A stretch of 64,000 nucleotides of DNA, taken from assembly GCA_947568835.1 (NCBI GenBank), contig OX387609.1:16017208-16081207 (forward strand). Reading direction: 5' to 3'. Under the pieces are notes generated by a model. The model was not told the DNA's origin, searched no databases, and saw only the letters and a list, made by a program, of their open reading frames with translations. The translations under genes and the position numbers were made by a program. Of the stretch, positions 21,801 through 63,850 are shown piece after piece. The stretch's first letter is position 1; each line of letters opens with the position of its first letter. Source of the DNA: Protonemura montana. Its lineage: Eukaryota; Arthropoda; Insecta; Plecoptera; Nemouridae.

Positions 21801-22094
21801 TTAACTAAGATTTTCTTCCCACAGAACAAGTCTTCGAAAGCCGCAGGCCCGAACTGTCCGTTCCTCCTTCCAGCACCTGCGCTGTCAGAACGCTTCCCTG
21901 AGCTGGCAGAACTGCTCCCAGCGCAGTCTCAGTCGGGTCCCAGTTCAAACTTTGGGACACTCTCAGCCTCCAGTTGTTCGAACACGTGCCAGGCTTTTCT
22001 TTGTGGTGCTAAACGGTGCGGAATGCCGATGACGCAACCGATAAAGACCCCGGCGCAGTACTACTTGAAAAACAAAGACTTGTTAGACTGGTAG
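9682..22094 (+). CDS. PRIM2: DNA primase large subunit (5'-incomplete), seven exons
   Basis: Exons are 9682-9856, 12720-12944, 13764-13879 (least certain), 16571-16751, 17808-18006, 18735-18917 and 21825-22094, with stop TAG. Phases between successive exons are 2, 2, 1, 2, 0, 0 and join without a break, giving about 449 residues. PRIM2 partners the catalytic subunit PRIM1 in the DNA polymerase alpha-primase complex and helps start and measure RNA primers in the nucleus. The C-terminal domain binds a 4Fe-4S cluster. All four expected cysteine contexts are visible: TQFFPPCMKH, GWGCVRIQ, AGPNCPFLL and SSCSNTCQAF. The primer/template-binding helix region is recognisable as RRYVYSIRHAYGLEGKR. The protein is clearly diverged from the human and fly versions as I recall them. 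The first exon, roughly 45 codons in other animals, is missing. Introns carry a LINE, 5S and tRNA-like arrays and a 49-bp satellite. Confidence 0.9.
10440..12350 (-). mobile_element. 5'-truncated non-LTR retrotransposon (LINE, jockey/CR1-like)
   Basis: A reverse-transcriptase ORF is followed, on the minus strand, by an AT-rich 3' UTR and a terminal CAATCAATCAATC microsatellite (plus strand 10442-10460), typical of several non-LTR clades. The endonuclease half is missing. It sits in the first visible PRIM2 intron, antisense to the gene. Confidence 0.9.
10754..12418 (-). CDS. Reverse transcriptase of non-LTR retrotransposon
   Basis: 554-codon ORF. Motifs in order: NYRPISLLPAVSKILEK (about residue 95), CDLSKAFDCLDH (167), CGVPQGSILGPILF (231) and the catalytic FADDTSLV (261). 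A thumb and C-terminal region ends in ...FYSIEEFFNET. The first roughly 28 residues come from flanking repeat sequence, so the native protein is truncated at its N-terminus (no AP-endonuclease domain). The RT part has no internal stop, suggesting a fairly young copy. Confidence 0.92.
   Translation of the reverse strand: MLSEEQLNFPTFCSLYLLSLLYYTIVTIVSKFLPKHSNGIDNIPMALIKKCIHLIKAPLSNIFNESMSQGIFPDLLKKAKIIPIHKKGNKRKIDNYRPISLLPAVSKILEKIIYNRISSYLENNNLLSPNQNGFRGNRATSNTIDNVLHNIVEGLNNNEQVLGIFCDLSKAFDCLDHHILLNKLPHYGIRGVPLQLIKSYLSNRSQQVQLLTKNSDGVVHKCISEPEKITCGVPQGSILGPILFTLFINDLPFNINNTELFADDTSLVVREKSLTRLKEKAESEIKCIQRWFNANKLILNANKTNFIHFNNANIRRKNDQETALKTLRNQAANADILIAKNLKFLGITLDASLNWNSHCDILSRKLSSACYSLRTIKKLTNIKVARQVYYANFESHLRYGIEFWGGSSAINMNKIFKLQKKALRIINGIEKHKIKNTSKNAHCKPYFIKNKILTIYSLLILQSSITTHAKELKIQEHNNNNIHNHNTRQSKMLHIQFKRTKQIQQNSDYIHSKIYNKLPANLKETKDTIKFKRSLRNFLENKAFYSIEEFFNET
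12720..12944 (+). CDS. PRIM2: PRIM2 exon
   Basis: Acceptor TTGGCGCAG, donor ACAG|GTGCGT, phase 2 in and phase 2 out. It encodes LASALASSEAGAALRR...LMWRDRL...AFRAEVF, aligning without gaps to the animal region that follows Ser-His-Phe-Ile-Leu-Arg. It is very GC-rich compared with the surrounding intron. The polypyrimidine tract is poor. Confidence 0.75.
13020..13556 (+). repeat. tRNA-like 52-bp head array
   Basis: About ten units begin right after a TA microsatellite (13006-13022) and end in GGTTCGAGTCCGCGTTT. The tail is cut short compared with other copies. Confidence 0.9.
13764..13879 (+). CDS. PRIM2: Probable PRIM2 exon bridging phases
   Basis: Acceptor TGTTATTTGCAG, donor G|GTTAGT. It is open throughout (RYLRFLMDLSVFLKDTE...) and converts phase 2 to phase 1, which the neighbouring exons require. 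It adds roughly 30 residues compared with human PRIM2 and is not GC-rich. The opposite strand has an ORF here with a signal-peptide-like start, so this exon remains uncertain. Confidence 0.5.
13925..14520. repeat. Unclassified inverted-end interspersed repeat (family A)
   Basis: The left end reads AGACTCATGTCTACTTGATT on the plus strand and the right end (to 14520) is its complement, AATCAAGTAGACATGAGTCT. The right half contains GGAAATTTAGTAGCCCTTTA and AACTAGTATATGTTGCGAAA. Other copies or fragments lie near 12390, 29085, 52857 and 55965. No coding capacity was seen. Confidence 0.7.
14811..15043 (+). repeat. Left arm of a 235-bp inverted repeat pair
   Basis: This segment (TGATTCAGGGAGACTTTGTC ... 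AACAATGTGTTTGC in complement) recurs inverted at 17293-17527. The two arms flank one PRIM2 exon. Confidence 0.85.
15195..15345 (+). mobile_element. tRNA-like fold-back element, right half
   Basis: Contains AAGCCAGTGTCCAAGTAGCT, one tRNA-like unit and the tail TTTGGGCATCAATTTTTGAG. Confidence 0.8.
15540..16385 (-). repeat. tRNA-like 52-bp head array, minus strand
   Basis: The tail (AACCGTCTAAAAAATTGATG in this orientation) is followed by about 15 reversed 52-bp units. A variant unit (GATTGCCACC in place of GATCTCCACC) occurs several times, showing local spread of variants. Confidence 0.92.
16571..16751 (+). CDS. PRIM2: PRIM2 exon
   Basis: Acceptor TGCTCTGCAG, donor CACA|GTGAGT. It encodes VPWRLVKPLVRRSRIHLSAG..., aligning to the conserved segment with Asp-Leu-Val-Arg-Ala-Arg-Arg in fly. 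Phase 1 in, phase 2 out. A 5S-headed array starts about 20 bp after the donor. Confidence 0.85.
16770..17192 (+). repeat. 5S head array, no tail
   Basis: About 4.5 copies of the 91-bp unit begin inside a unit (GAATGGGTGACCATCATAC) just after the PRIM2 donor at 16752. The array ends in GGAGGGATGAAAA without the SINE tail. Confidence 0.9.
17293..17527 (-). repeat. Right arm of a 235-bp inverted repeat pair
   Basis: Reverse complement of 14811-15043 with small differences, for example an extra A-run near 17455. It may be a terminal repeat of one large element or two separate insertions. Confidence 0.85.
17808..18006 (+). CDS. PRIM2: PRIM2 exon with first Fe-S cysteine
   Basis: Acceptor CCTGCTTCACAG, donor AAG|GTGAGA. 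It contains TQFFPPCMKHAFDQLLQEHN and ends ...TRYQLTLFLK, the conserved lead into the primase C-terminal domain. Phase 2 in, 0 out. Confidence 0.9.
18020..18690 (+). mobile_element. 5S-headed SINE with four head units
   Basis: Begins about 15 bp after the PRIM2 donor at 18007. The full tail runs from GTACAGCAACTTCACTCGCC through CTTCGGAAGGGACGTTAAGC to AGTGCACTTTTCAACACAAA. Confidence 0.9.
18735..18917 (+). CDS. PRIM2: PRIM2 exon with second Fe-S cysteine
   Basis: Acceptor CTGATTACAG, donor CAG|GTAAAC. It encodes SVGMSLEEQLSFWRSEYS, RYVYSIRHAYGLEGKR and GWGCVRIQ, the best conserved part of PRIM2. Phase 0 on both sides. Confidence 0.93.
18940..21115 (+). repeat. 49-bp satellite in a PRIM2 intron
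   Basis: About 35 copies of a unit with AGATAAAGCTTGCACAGATA and CATCCTTATGAGGCAAAGAC. Each intact copy has a HindIII site. Variants (GACTAGC/GACTACC, CCCTCATT/CATCCTT) are interleaved. A fold-back MITE interrupts it at 19191-19601. Confidence 0.95.
19191..19601. mobile_element. Fold-back MITE (family M1) nested in the 49-bp satellite
   Basis: Ends CGTTGAGTG...CACTCAACG. The arms contain GTCTCTGCGTGAAAGATGGC, CGACAAAAATGCAGAGTACC and TTAAGTGGAGCCACTGTCGT. The flanking CTACCAC (19184-19190 and 19602-19608) is a perfect 7-bp target duplication, checkable because the uninterrupted satellite unit holds one CTACCAC. Confidence 0.9.
21116..21824. other. PRIM2 intron, no feature recognised
   Basis: Unique-looking sequence with a pyrimidine-rich stretch near 21460-21500. 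Nothing was identified. Confidence 0.4.
21825..22094 (+). CDS. PRIM2: PRIM2 last exon with third and fourth Fe-S cysteines
   Basis: Acceptor TTCTTCCCACAG. It encodes AGPNCPFLLPAPALSERF, NTCQAFLCGAK and the terminal TPAQYYLKNKDLLDW, then TAG. The spacing of the cysteines and the Pro-x-Gln-Tyr-Tyr motif near the end match the family. Confidence 0.9.
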   Translation, partial: NKSSKAAGPNCPFLLPAPALSERFPELAELLPAQSQSGPSSNFGTLSASSCSNTCQAFLCGAKRCGMPMTQPIKTPAQYYLKNKDLLDW

Positions 22095-22234
22095 CAATTT
22101 GTCACAAGGATTCTTCCCCTTTTGTCTACTTTACAGTGTTGGGAAGTTGGACAAAAGATCCATCCAATCAATCTTCTGAAGAGAAAATTGGAAAAAAAAC
22201 TTGTTGCAAGTTCCTCTATATACATGATGTTTTG

Positions 22235-22490
22235 ATTGGATCGGTGACCGTCATACACATGACCAGTTCTGTTCGGGAGAGAGGTTGGAGGGATGAAAGT
22301 TAAGCAACACTGCGCTGAGTCAGGTATTGGATGGGTGACCATCATACACATGACCAGTTCTGTTCAGGAGAGGGGTTGGAGGGATGCAAGTTAAACAAAA
22401 CTTTGCTGGGTCAGGTCAGGTTATGTTAGGTTAGGTTAGGTTAGGTACTTGCCTGCACCGGGTCTCCCCTCCTCCTTTCTAGCCGAGATT
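22235..22490 (+). mobile_element. 5S-headed SINE fragment
   Basis: About two head units from GATCGGTGACCGTCATACAC, then a shortened tail with TTAGG repeats and CACCGGGTCTCCCCTCCTCC. It lies just downstream of the PRIM2 stop codon. Confidence 0.8.
22426..22445 (+). repeat. Short (TTAGG)4 run
   Basis: Four perfect units inside the SINE tail, where other copies have GGCTAGGTTAGGTTC. This is probably slippage in the tail rather than telomeric DNA. Confidence 0.7.
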
Positions 22491-23113
22491 GGGTAGATTA
22501 GGATGTTACGCTGAGAGGTACGCTTTGGGGTTTAATTTTGATTTCTCCAGTTGAAATTTTCTGATAACCATTGAGATTCTAAAAGACTGGATAAGCTTCA
22601 TGATTAAGATGATATATTTTGTGTAGAATGGGGCATTGAGAGATACCAAAGGCTTAATTTCGTTTTCGGCTGTTGCCAGTAGTTTTAACTTTTATGCCTA
22701 CAAATCTAGAACAAATATATAACTCAAATTGTTTATTGCATTCTGGGGACCTCGTCAGGTTTGGTTAGTTTACGTTCGTCATCTTTGGCCGGAACCATTG
22801 TTATGTTTGCACTTTTTGTCAGGTTAACACAATATGGGATCGTTGTTATTCTGGCCTCTGAAAAGAGAATTGTTAAGAACTGTATGTCATATTTGTTCGA
22901 CATGGTTACAGCTTATGCATCAAGTTAAAACTCCACGCTTAATTAGATTTTTTTTTAATTAATTAATTTTTTAGCATTTTATACGATATTATGACCCTAA
23001 TAATGACCCCAGAAGATGCGTGCTCGTTTTGTTGTGAGCCAGGATTGGCCAGTGATAGTTTTCCTATGTCTTGAAATGAATAACATCTTACAACTGTTGC
23101 TTCTCTCGATGAC

Positions 23114-23759
23114 TTAAAGGGGCATTTACTCTTCAAAATTATTTTTTACCATGGATTTTTTACTTTAGTATGAATTGAAATTGAACTATTTAAAAAAATT
23201 TTCTGAAAAAATGGATCTGCAATTGAATATTTAAGATTTTTGGCTTTTCACGCGGCGCGATCTGCGAGCTGAGTACGATTCTCTTGAAGAGAGAATCTTG
23301 CCATTCGGCCGCTTCGTTGGCCAAAGTCGCCAAAAGTCTATCCCCTCCCTGGCGATTCTTTCTTCCGAGCGCTGTCGCTGCCGCTCAGAGCGGTACTGTA
23401 CGAAAATATGTAACATGCTAATTACATACCTGCAGTAATTCGCTTACCGTGGCTAAACGAGTCATTGTATCATAAAGCCAAATTATTTCAACACAGAGAA
23501 AAGATGGAGGACTATGCTCAAATTATTTGAATTTTACCTGATGAGAGGTTTGTCTAGGTGCTAGGGGTCGAAAATGCACTACGGGTTATTTCTTATGGGA
23601 GTTTTTTTTTCTAAGCACCCAAGCCGAAAAACGCGGTCTTTGGCAATTTCTGCACGGACGGCCGTGGACACAGGAGTTTTTTTTTTAGTCCAAATGCCAT
23701 TATTGAATCTTCCAAATTGATGGTAAAAAATAATTTTGAAGGGTAAATGCCCCTTTTAA
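23114..23759. mobile_element. TTAA-flanked MITE (piggyBac-like ends)
   Basis: TTAA at 23114-23117 and 23756-23759 flank a 638-bp element. Its inverted ends begin AGGGGCATTTAC and continue as CTTCAAAATTATTTTTTACC for about 35 bp. TTAA duplication is the hallmark of piggyBac-type insertion. No transposase was seen. Confidence 0.75.
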
Positions 23760-23940
23760 CAATTGCCAAAATGTGAACTGTGCGATTTCTAGCAACAGAA
23801 TATATCTTCAACGTTCTGGTCAGCTTATGTGGGTGAAATCAAAGTTTCTTCCAGCTGATTTTTTGCCAAAGAAAAAGACTCGGTGGCAAAATATCACTTG
23901 TCACCGACCTATGTTTCGAATAAGAAAACAACAAGACTCT

Positions 23941-24078
23941 GGGCCGGATTTCAGTGGTCTGTTAAGTAATTAACAGACTGTTAACAAACCAATACATCTT
24001 CTGATTGGCTGTTGATAGACAAATAACAAGCTAATAGACTGTTGTTAGGTTCTTAACGGACTAATGAAAATCCGGGCC
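23941..24078. mobile_element. Small fold-back element (family B)
   Basis: Left end GGGCCGGATTTCAGTGGTC and right end AATGAAAATCCGGGCC are near-inverted. Related interiors with GGCTGTTGCTAAGCAAATAA occur near 13640, 50960 and 62505. Confidence 0.55.
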
Positions 24079-24619
24079 TCAAAATAAAACATATTTTATT
24101 GCAGGTTTGTTATGGATGGTGCCACGCAGAGTTTTATAAACACCACCAAACCACAGTTGATTTTTTATTATTTATTTACTTGTTTATTTTTGGCTAATGT
24201 AATGCAAATGGATCATGTTATGGTCGTTATGAATATTAGATGTAAAGGTGAACTTAATCTCCCCTTATGAAAGGAATCTGAAAATGCCTATCTTATATAT
24301 TACCAGTAGTATACAATATTCTTTATAGATTTTGAAAATTTTTTTGAAAATAAATTTTGCATTTGAATTTTAATATTTTTGTTTGTTTTTGCAATTATTA
24401 TAGATTTTTAAATGCAATTTGTTGCTCAGGTTTAACATTTTAGACCAAATATTTCGATTCAGTTGGTTGAGGATTTCTTCTAAAGATGCCAAATGTTTTG
24501 TTTCGTTAAGTCGACCTGAACCGTGGAAATTGTTTTGCAGAAAGGAGCGTTGACCCGAAGAAGCCCAAGAAATCTGGGATGCCAGAGTAAAGCATGAAGG
24601 CCCAAATTTTTGGTATTAT

Positions 24620-25345
24620 TATAAACACTATAAACGTCTGAAAAATTGATACTCAAACGGGGACTCAAACCCTGATTTCCACTTATTGCTGGTGTTGCTC
24701 TAACCAATTGAGCTACTTGAACCCCGATCTCCACCTGTCGCGGGTGTTGCTCTAACCAATTGAGCTACTTGAACCCCGATCTCCACCTGTCCCGGGTGTT
24801 GCTCTAACCAATTGAGCTACTTGAACCCCGAGCTCCACCTGTCCCGGGTGTTGCTCTAACCAATTGAGCTACTTGAACCCCGATCTCCACCTGTCGCGGG
24901 TGTTGATCTTACCAATTGAGCTACTTGGACCCCGATCTCCACCTTTCGCGGGTGTTGCTCTAACCAATTGAGCTACTTCGACCCCGATCTCCACCTGTCA
25001 CGGGTGTTGCTCTAACCAATTGAGCTACTTGGATCCCGATCTCCACCTTTCGCAGATGTTGCTCTAACCAATTGAGCTACTTGGATCCCGATCTCCACCC
25101 ATCCCGGGTGTTGCTCTAACCAATTGAGCTACTTGGACCCCGATCTCCACCTTTCGCGGGTGTTGCTCTAACCAATTGAGCTACTTGGATCCCGATCTCC
25201 ACCTTTCGCGGATGTTGCTCTAACCAATTGAGCTACTTGGACACGAGTCGAGTCTCCGTTTGGGCATCAATTTTTGAGATGTTTATAGTGTTCATAATAA
25301 TAAAATACCCCGCGAATTGCAAGCGTTTGCAATTTGAATAAGATT
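24620..25345 (-). repeat. tRNA-like 52-bp array flanked by inverted tails
   Basis: About eleven reversed units. Both ends carry the tail, inverted relative to each other: AACGTCTGAAAAATTGAT at the left and TTTGGGCATCAATTTTTGAG...GCAAGCGTTTGCAATT at the right. This shows that the array sits within a fold-back element. Confidence 0.9.
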
Positions 25346-28284
25346 TCAACAAAGACCCAAACTATTGCTTGACCATGCAAATAGTTTTTGGTAAAATGCA
25401 GTAATGGCTAGCAGTACTCCAAAAAGTCAATTGCTTCCACTGGAAGAAAGATTCTCTCTTGTTTACGATAAGGATTTCTTTTATCTTCCTTCTAAGAATG
25501 TCTACAATCTTAAGAATTTTTTTGAGGTTTTTGTAAGTAATTTGTTCAGATTTTTTAAACATGTGCCAACGTGCATACAAACGTTAAGTCAAAATATCAG
25601 ATTTCGACGCAGCCATAATACACATTTCACGAGATATACACTTTGAATTATTTATTTTTGGAATCATCGGACTGAAATCCTAGCAAAATTTTGCTATTGA
25701 TGTTGTCAAAAAAGTTGTTAAACCATTGTTGCAAGCCTAGGGAGCAGGGACTTTGAATTTCTTGAATTTTGTCTTTCTGTCGGTAGTCCAAAGGCCCGAA
25801 AGTGGAAAAACCCGGCGTGACATTATTATATCTTAGCCTGACCCCGAAATTTGTCTAAAAGCTGGGCCCGAGCCCCACCTGAAATTGGAGCTCAAATTTG
25901 AGCCGAGCCAAAGTTTTCAGGCTCTTTGCGGATCTCTAATCACTATCCATTACAAACCTCGGTAGGTATTTGTGATAGGTGAGCATAAAATTGGTCGGAA
26001 GGTTCAGTGATTATTCTTAAAAACGATTCTGGGAAATATAATTACTTACAAACGGGAAAACCGACTACATACTGTTTTTTTTTCAAAATAGGCGACTTTC
26101 TGGACTCGTGCGATGGCAGCACCAGTACCATTGGTCAGTGCACACCGCGTACTGATTTCAGGAACAGCTGTGATCGCCCAAATCGCGATTGTCATTCTTT
26201 TGAGGTTTCTTGATGACGGGATCATTGCAGATATATCTTTTTCGAAATTTCGTTAGTGCGTTCGTTGTGACTTTGGTCAGTTTTGTATCTTGGGACGAGA
26301 ACTAATTACGTTTTGGTTAGATCTATTTTCTGGCGCATTTAGACCAACCTCGATGTGCGTGCAGAGACGGCAGATGATCTCGAAAGGTTGCAAGCGACGT
26401 TGAATCTTTGGTGAGCAGCGGCATTTTCCATTCAATACAACCTAATATTGTGTCTTTCTTGCTAATTAATAGACGAACTTCAATACTAGCATATATTGTT
26501 GCCGTCTTCCTTAAAAGGTGGGTCTTATTTGAACGTATTGTGCTTATTTTCTCATCTGAAACTTCGTGAGGCCTTGGGCATTCTCGATGCACACTTTGTA
26601 ATGGTGGCTGCAAATCTTTTGTCTTTGATCGTATTGGGTCTTTGTTCGTCGTGAACATACAAAATTTACCGATGGATTTGTCTCCTTCGCACAAGTACCA
26701 ATTTTCCATATTTATTCCACTAGGCGAGGCGAACATTTGTTCGTTAGCATGTAATCGATCTCGGCCATTTCGCGTGTCGCTGTCGGGCCGGGCTGGCTAG
26801 GCCTATTTGCTTCTGTCACTTTTGACAGACACCGAAGTATCCCTGGCCAAAGTCCGACCTCCACCATATCGCTTAAACGAACACCGCATTTCCCATAGTT
26901 GAGATTGCACTTAGTCACTAAGAAGATTTTGCTTTGTCTGCTTGCAATATCTCGCCAGTGCTAGCTGCTGGTTGCAGAAGCTGTCTTTTAGCTACTAGAG
27001 AAAAACTTCCAGGAATTCAATCCCAACTACATGATGGGTAGGCGACTTCAATTACAAGTTTTGATCAATTTGTGTTTCTTTGTGTGGTTCCAAATACCAA
27101 ATTATTGTTTTAAAATCATTCTAAAATGCATTAATTCTAGCATTATTGTGGTAGTTTGATGGAGATTAGGCCAAGCAAATAATCAATCTAGCAGGAACCA
27201 CAATCATCCTTGAACATATTGGATGTAACCTTTTGTTTAGCCTAAGACTACCTGCTACTGCATTCCTGTTTATAGCAGAACTCATCTCTTATAGTTGAAA
27301 AAAAAATTAGGCAAAATATGACCTCTATCATTAATTACCACTAATTAAATAAAACTGGCAATTTCATGGTATATTATCTGTAATGATGTTGAACGGTTTT
27401 TTACATCAGTGCCTAGGATTGTATTTAAGAAAGTGATTGTGGAAGTGTTGTACCTAGCACTTGAATTCACCTCAGTCCAGAGTGTTTTTGTTTGGCTCCA
27501 ATAATGTGCTAATCAATATCACATGGATCAGCCTCTAGTCATTACTCTATTGTTTTCAAACACAAGGACATTTTACAGTGCAACTCCCTTCGATGCATTG
27601 AGTCGATACTCAACTTGCAAGTAATGACACCTCATTGGTTCTAAATTTATGCAAATATTTTCTGCGTTATACTTAGACAGGATGCCTTGTGAATTGTAAC
27701 TTTTCTCTATTATAATTGTGTACGATTGCAATGAAATTACTTGAATATAAACAAGCTTGTATCAGATTTGTCATCCAACTAAACTTGCATCTTGCTTCTA
27801 GAATAAAACCATGCCGTTCTCATCTAGATTCACCAAGACCTTATGTCAAATGAATGCTTATAGCCATGGTCAGCCTGTAAGGCCCGAATTATGACATTAA
27901 GGAAATATTGCAGATCAAAAAGTCGTGCTATTTCATTAAGGCTATATATATATATGTATTGCTGGAATGAAAGAAATAATAGATTTTTACCAGCAAATAT
28001 AAGTATTGCATGGGTATTGCAATTATGTAATAATTATCCAATGAAAGATAAGTTGAGAAGAGAAACCTTGATGTGCAAACAAATAAGCTATCTCATCTCA
28101 CTGGTTTAAAAGTAATTGCTCTCCCAGTGGGCAATAGTAGAAAAACTGACACATACATTATTGCAAAATCTCTACCTGTCACTTTCTACGGTTTGGCCCT
28201 GCCAGAGAAAATGCCCAACGACTGGATTGATAATTTCACTAAATTTAATTCCTGGGTCGTGTTCCATAGAAAAAATAACCAATA
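25346..28284. other. Intergenic region, no convincing gene
   Basis: Mostly AT-rich unique sequence. Two adjoining minus-strand ORFs, 26712-26918 (with CNLNYGKCGVRLSDMVEVG) and 26323-26736, look like pieces of a decayed protein, possibly a transposase. I cannot assign a family. Confidence 0.35.
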
Positions 28285-28510
28285 AAACTTTTTATTATTA
28301 TCAACAACACCATAACTGTCTCAAAAATTGATGCCCAAACGCGGACTCAAAAAAAAAGCTCAATTGGTTAGAGCAACACCCGCGACAGGTGGAGATCGGG
28401 GTTCGAGTCCGCGTTTGGGCATCAATTTTCGAGACGGTTATAGTGTTGTTAATAATGAAATACTCCGCGCATTGCAAGCGTTTGCAATTTAAATAAGAGT
28501 TCATCCTAAT
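28285..28510. mobile_element. tRNA-like fold-back element, one unit
   Basis: The left arm TGTCTCAAAAATTGATGCCC lacks most of its tRNA part. One unit follows (AGCTCAATTGGTTAGAGCAA to GTTCGAGTCC), then the right tail ending GCAAGCGTTTGCAATTTAAA. The best monomer-like copy in the window. Confidence 0.8.
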
Positions 28511-29084
28511 AAACCGATAAAACTATTTGTACCGTATGAGGTTTTAACTTCGGGTTATAATTGTTGAAATTTGACCATTGTGAAATCTAATTAAAATAAA
28601 AATGCTTGAAATGCGTTTGGTATTTTATTATTAGGGACACTAGGTAATAACCTTTAAAAAGTTGACGACGTATTTATTTCCGTTTGGGCATCAATTTTTG
28701 GTAGAGTGGTTGTGTTCCCAATAATAAAGTAACTCACCATTATTTGTAACATTGACCATCGCTCACTTTTTACTGAGTTTTGCCCACCACCAAACAAATG
28801 CTAGGATTGTATTAATTTAGATTTGAATTGCCACTAAGGGAAGAGCTGCTTAGTGGGCCGCTAGGTTAGTGAACAATCTAACAGTGAGCTGCTTAGTGGG
28901 CCGCTAGGTTAGTGAGCAATCTAACAGGGAGTCGCGTGTAGGGTGTGGCCGGTCTTCAATAGAGAGTTGTTGTGTGTTGTTTGAAATATTATTTGAGAAT
29001 AGAAAACTGTGTTTGGTACTTCTACCTAAAACCGTCCTGACGAGAACTAATTACGAAGAAGCTGACATTTGTTTTGATGTTTAT
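28511..29084. other. Intergenic, remnant of tRNA-like tail
   Basis: A degenerate tail (CCGTTTGGGCATCAATTTTT) at about 28680 and a direct repeat of GCTTAGTGGGCCGCTAGGTT (28849 and 28891). No gene. Confidence 0.4.
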
Positions 29085-29525
29085 TTTATTTAGATGCATT
29101 TAGGAAGCTTGAACTTGGTAATTGTTATAATTTTATGTGGTTCTTTTGTTATCGGGAAATTGTCAGGACTGCTCTTGCCCTTGAAGAAGTAACTAGTATA
29201 TGTTACGAAACGTTGGGAAATTTAGTAGCCCTTTACTTAGCATTCAATACCCATTTGAAATAGTTTTTCTTAGATCTGAGAGGCTTTCACTACTCAATAA
29301 TGTTTTACGCCAAGCCCAAATGACCCATGCGGCGGAAATTCTATCACTAGGCAGGCTGTTTCAAACTTTTTGCAAATTGCCATGCAGTTACATAAAATAA
29401 GTGGTTACCATACAATATACCAACTTATTTATAAAAACGAAATTATACATCAAAACCGGGTTGAAATAGTTTTTGTTAAAACTAGTGCTATGGATAAATC
29501 AAGTAGACATGAGTCTAAAAATCAT
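29085..29525 (+). repeat. Interspersed repeat family A, interrupted
   Basis: Similar to 14281-14520 (TTTAGATGCATTTAGGAAGC to TCAAGTAGACATGAGTCT), with about 190 bp of other sequence near 29275-29460. It ends just upstream of the first TRIP12 coding exon. Confidence 0.65.
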
Positions 29526-29593
29526 CAAGCTGACGAATGTTTCCATTCCCGTAGTTGCCGTCCGGGGCATGCCTGCGGCCTGTGAGTGCGTCT

Positions 29594-62490
<32,897 letters not shown>

Positions 62491-62789
62491 GTAGGCTTCG
62501 TTAAGTCACTAACAGACTGTTAAAAAATGAACGAAACATCTGATCGGATGTTGTCAAGCAAATAAAAAGTGGACGACTTTTATTTGTTGTCTCCACGCTT
62601 GCGGGTCACGTTAAATCGGCATGGACAGGCGCGCGAAACTTCTTGGAAAGGTTGGCTATATATATGGCGGTGAAAAAAAGAAGAAATACTGGATAAACCA
62701 TTTGTTTTTTTGTTTTTTTTCATCCTCTGGGTTTCCGATTGACCCAAAAGGCTGGAAGAATTGAAGTCAAAGTGGGTATTACTTTGACC

Positions 62790-63850
62790 TAGAGCGGTCA
62801 TTTGGTGCTACATAATACGACCGGTGGTATTATATAACCCCGACCTAGAGCGGTCATTTGGTGGTGCTACCATGGTGCTACGTAATACGACCGGTGGTAT
62901 TATATAACCCCGACCTAGAGCGGTCATTTGGCGGTGCTACCACGGTGCTACATAATACGACCGGTGGTATTATATAACCCCGACCTAGAGCGGTCATTTG
63001 GCGGTGCTACCGTGGTGCTACATAATACGACCGGTGGTATTATATAACCCCGACCTAGAGCGGTCATTTGGCGGTGCTACCATGGTGCTACATAATACGA
63101 CCGGTGGTATTATATAACCCCGACCTAGAGCGGTCATTTGGCGGTGCTACCATGGTGCTACATAATACGACCGGTGGTATTATATAACCCCGACCTTGAG
63201 CGGTCATTTGGCGGTGCTACCATGGTGCTACATAATACGACCGGTGGTATTATATAACCCCGACCTAGAGCGGTCATTTGGCGGTGCTACCATGGTGCTA
63301 CATAATACGACCGGTGGTATTATATAACCCCGACCTAGAGCGGTCATTTGGTGGTGCTACCATGGTGCTACATAATACGACCGGTGGTATTATATAACCC
63401 CGACCTAGAGCGGTCATTTGGTGGTGCCACCATGGTGCTACATAATACGACCGGTGGTATTATATAACCCCGACCTAGAGCGGTCATTTGGCGGTGCTAC
63501 CATGGTGCTACATAATACGACCGGTGGTATTATATAACCCCGACCTAGAGCGGTCATTTGGCGGTGCTACCATGGTGCTACATAATACGACCGGTGGTAT
63601 TATATAACCCCGACCTAGAGCGGTCATTTGGTGGTGCCACCATGGTGCTACATAATACGACCGGTGGTATTATATAACCCCGACCTAGAGCGGTCATTTG
63701 GCGGTGCTACCATGGTGCTACATAATACGACCGGTGGTATTATATAACCCCGACCTAGAGCGGTCATTTGGCGGTGCTACCACGGTGCTACATAATACGA
63801 CCGGTGGTATTATATAACCCCGACCTAGAGCGGTCATTTGGCGGTGCTAG
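62790..63850 (+). repeat. 70-bp satellite in TRIP12 intron 19
   Basis: About 15 units with ATAATACGACCGGTGGTATTA, TATAACCCCGACCTAGAGCG and GGTCATTTGG. The segment ATAATAC...GTATTAT is an inverted repeat with ACCGGT at its centre. Confidence 0.95.

Larger units (their letters stand above)
22491..24619. other. Intergenic region between PRIM2 and TRIP12, first part
   Basis: No gene recognised. It contains the TTAA-flanked MITE (23118-23755) and a small fold-back element (23941-24078). Confidence 0.4.

Noticed and set aside
22426..22445. Interstitial telomere
   Set aside because: Only four TTAGG units within a SINE tail that normally carries GGTTAGG.
25404..25646. Plus-strand ORF starting MASSTPKSQLLPLEERFSLV as a gene
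   Set aside because: Short, AT-rich, no partner exon or recognised domain; the next GT is a weak donor.
26323..26918. Minus-strand gene from two overlapping ORFs
   Set aside because: Frames do not join cleanly and I recognise no domain; noted as a possible decayed transposase only.
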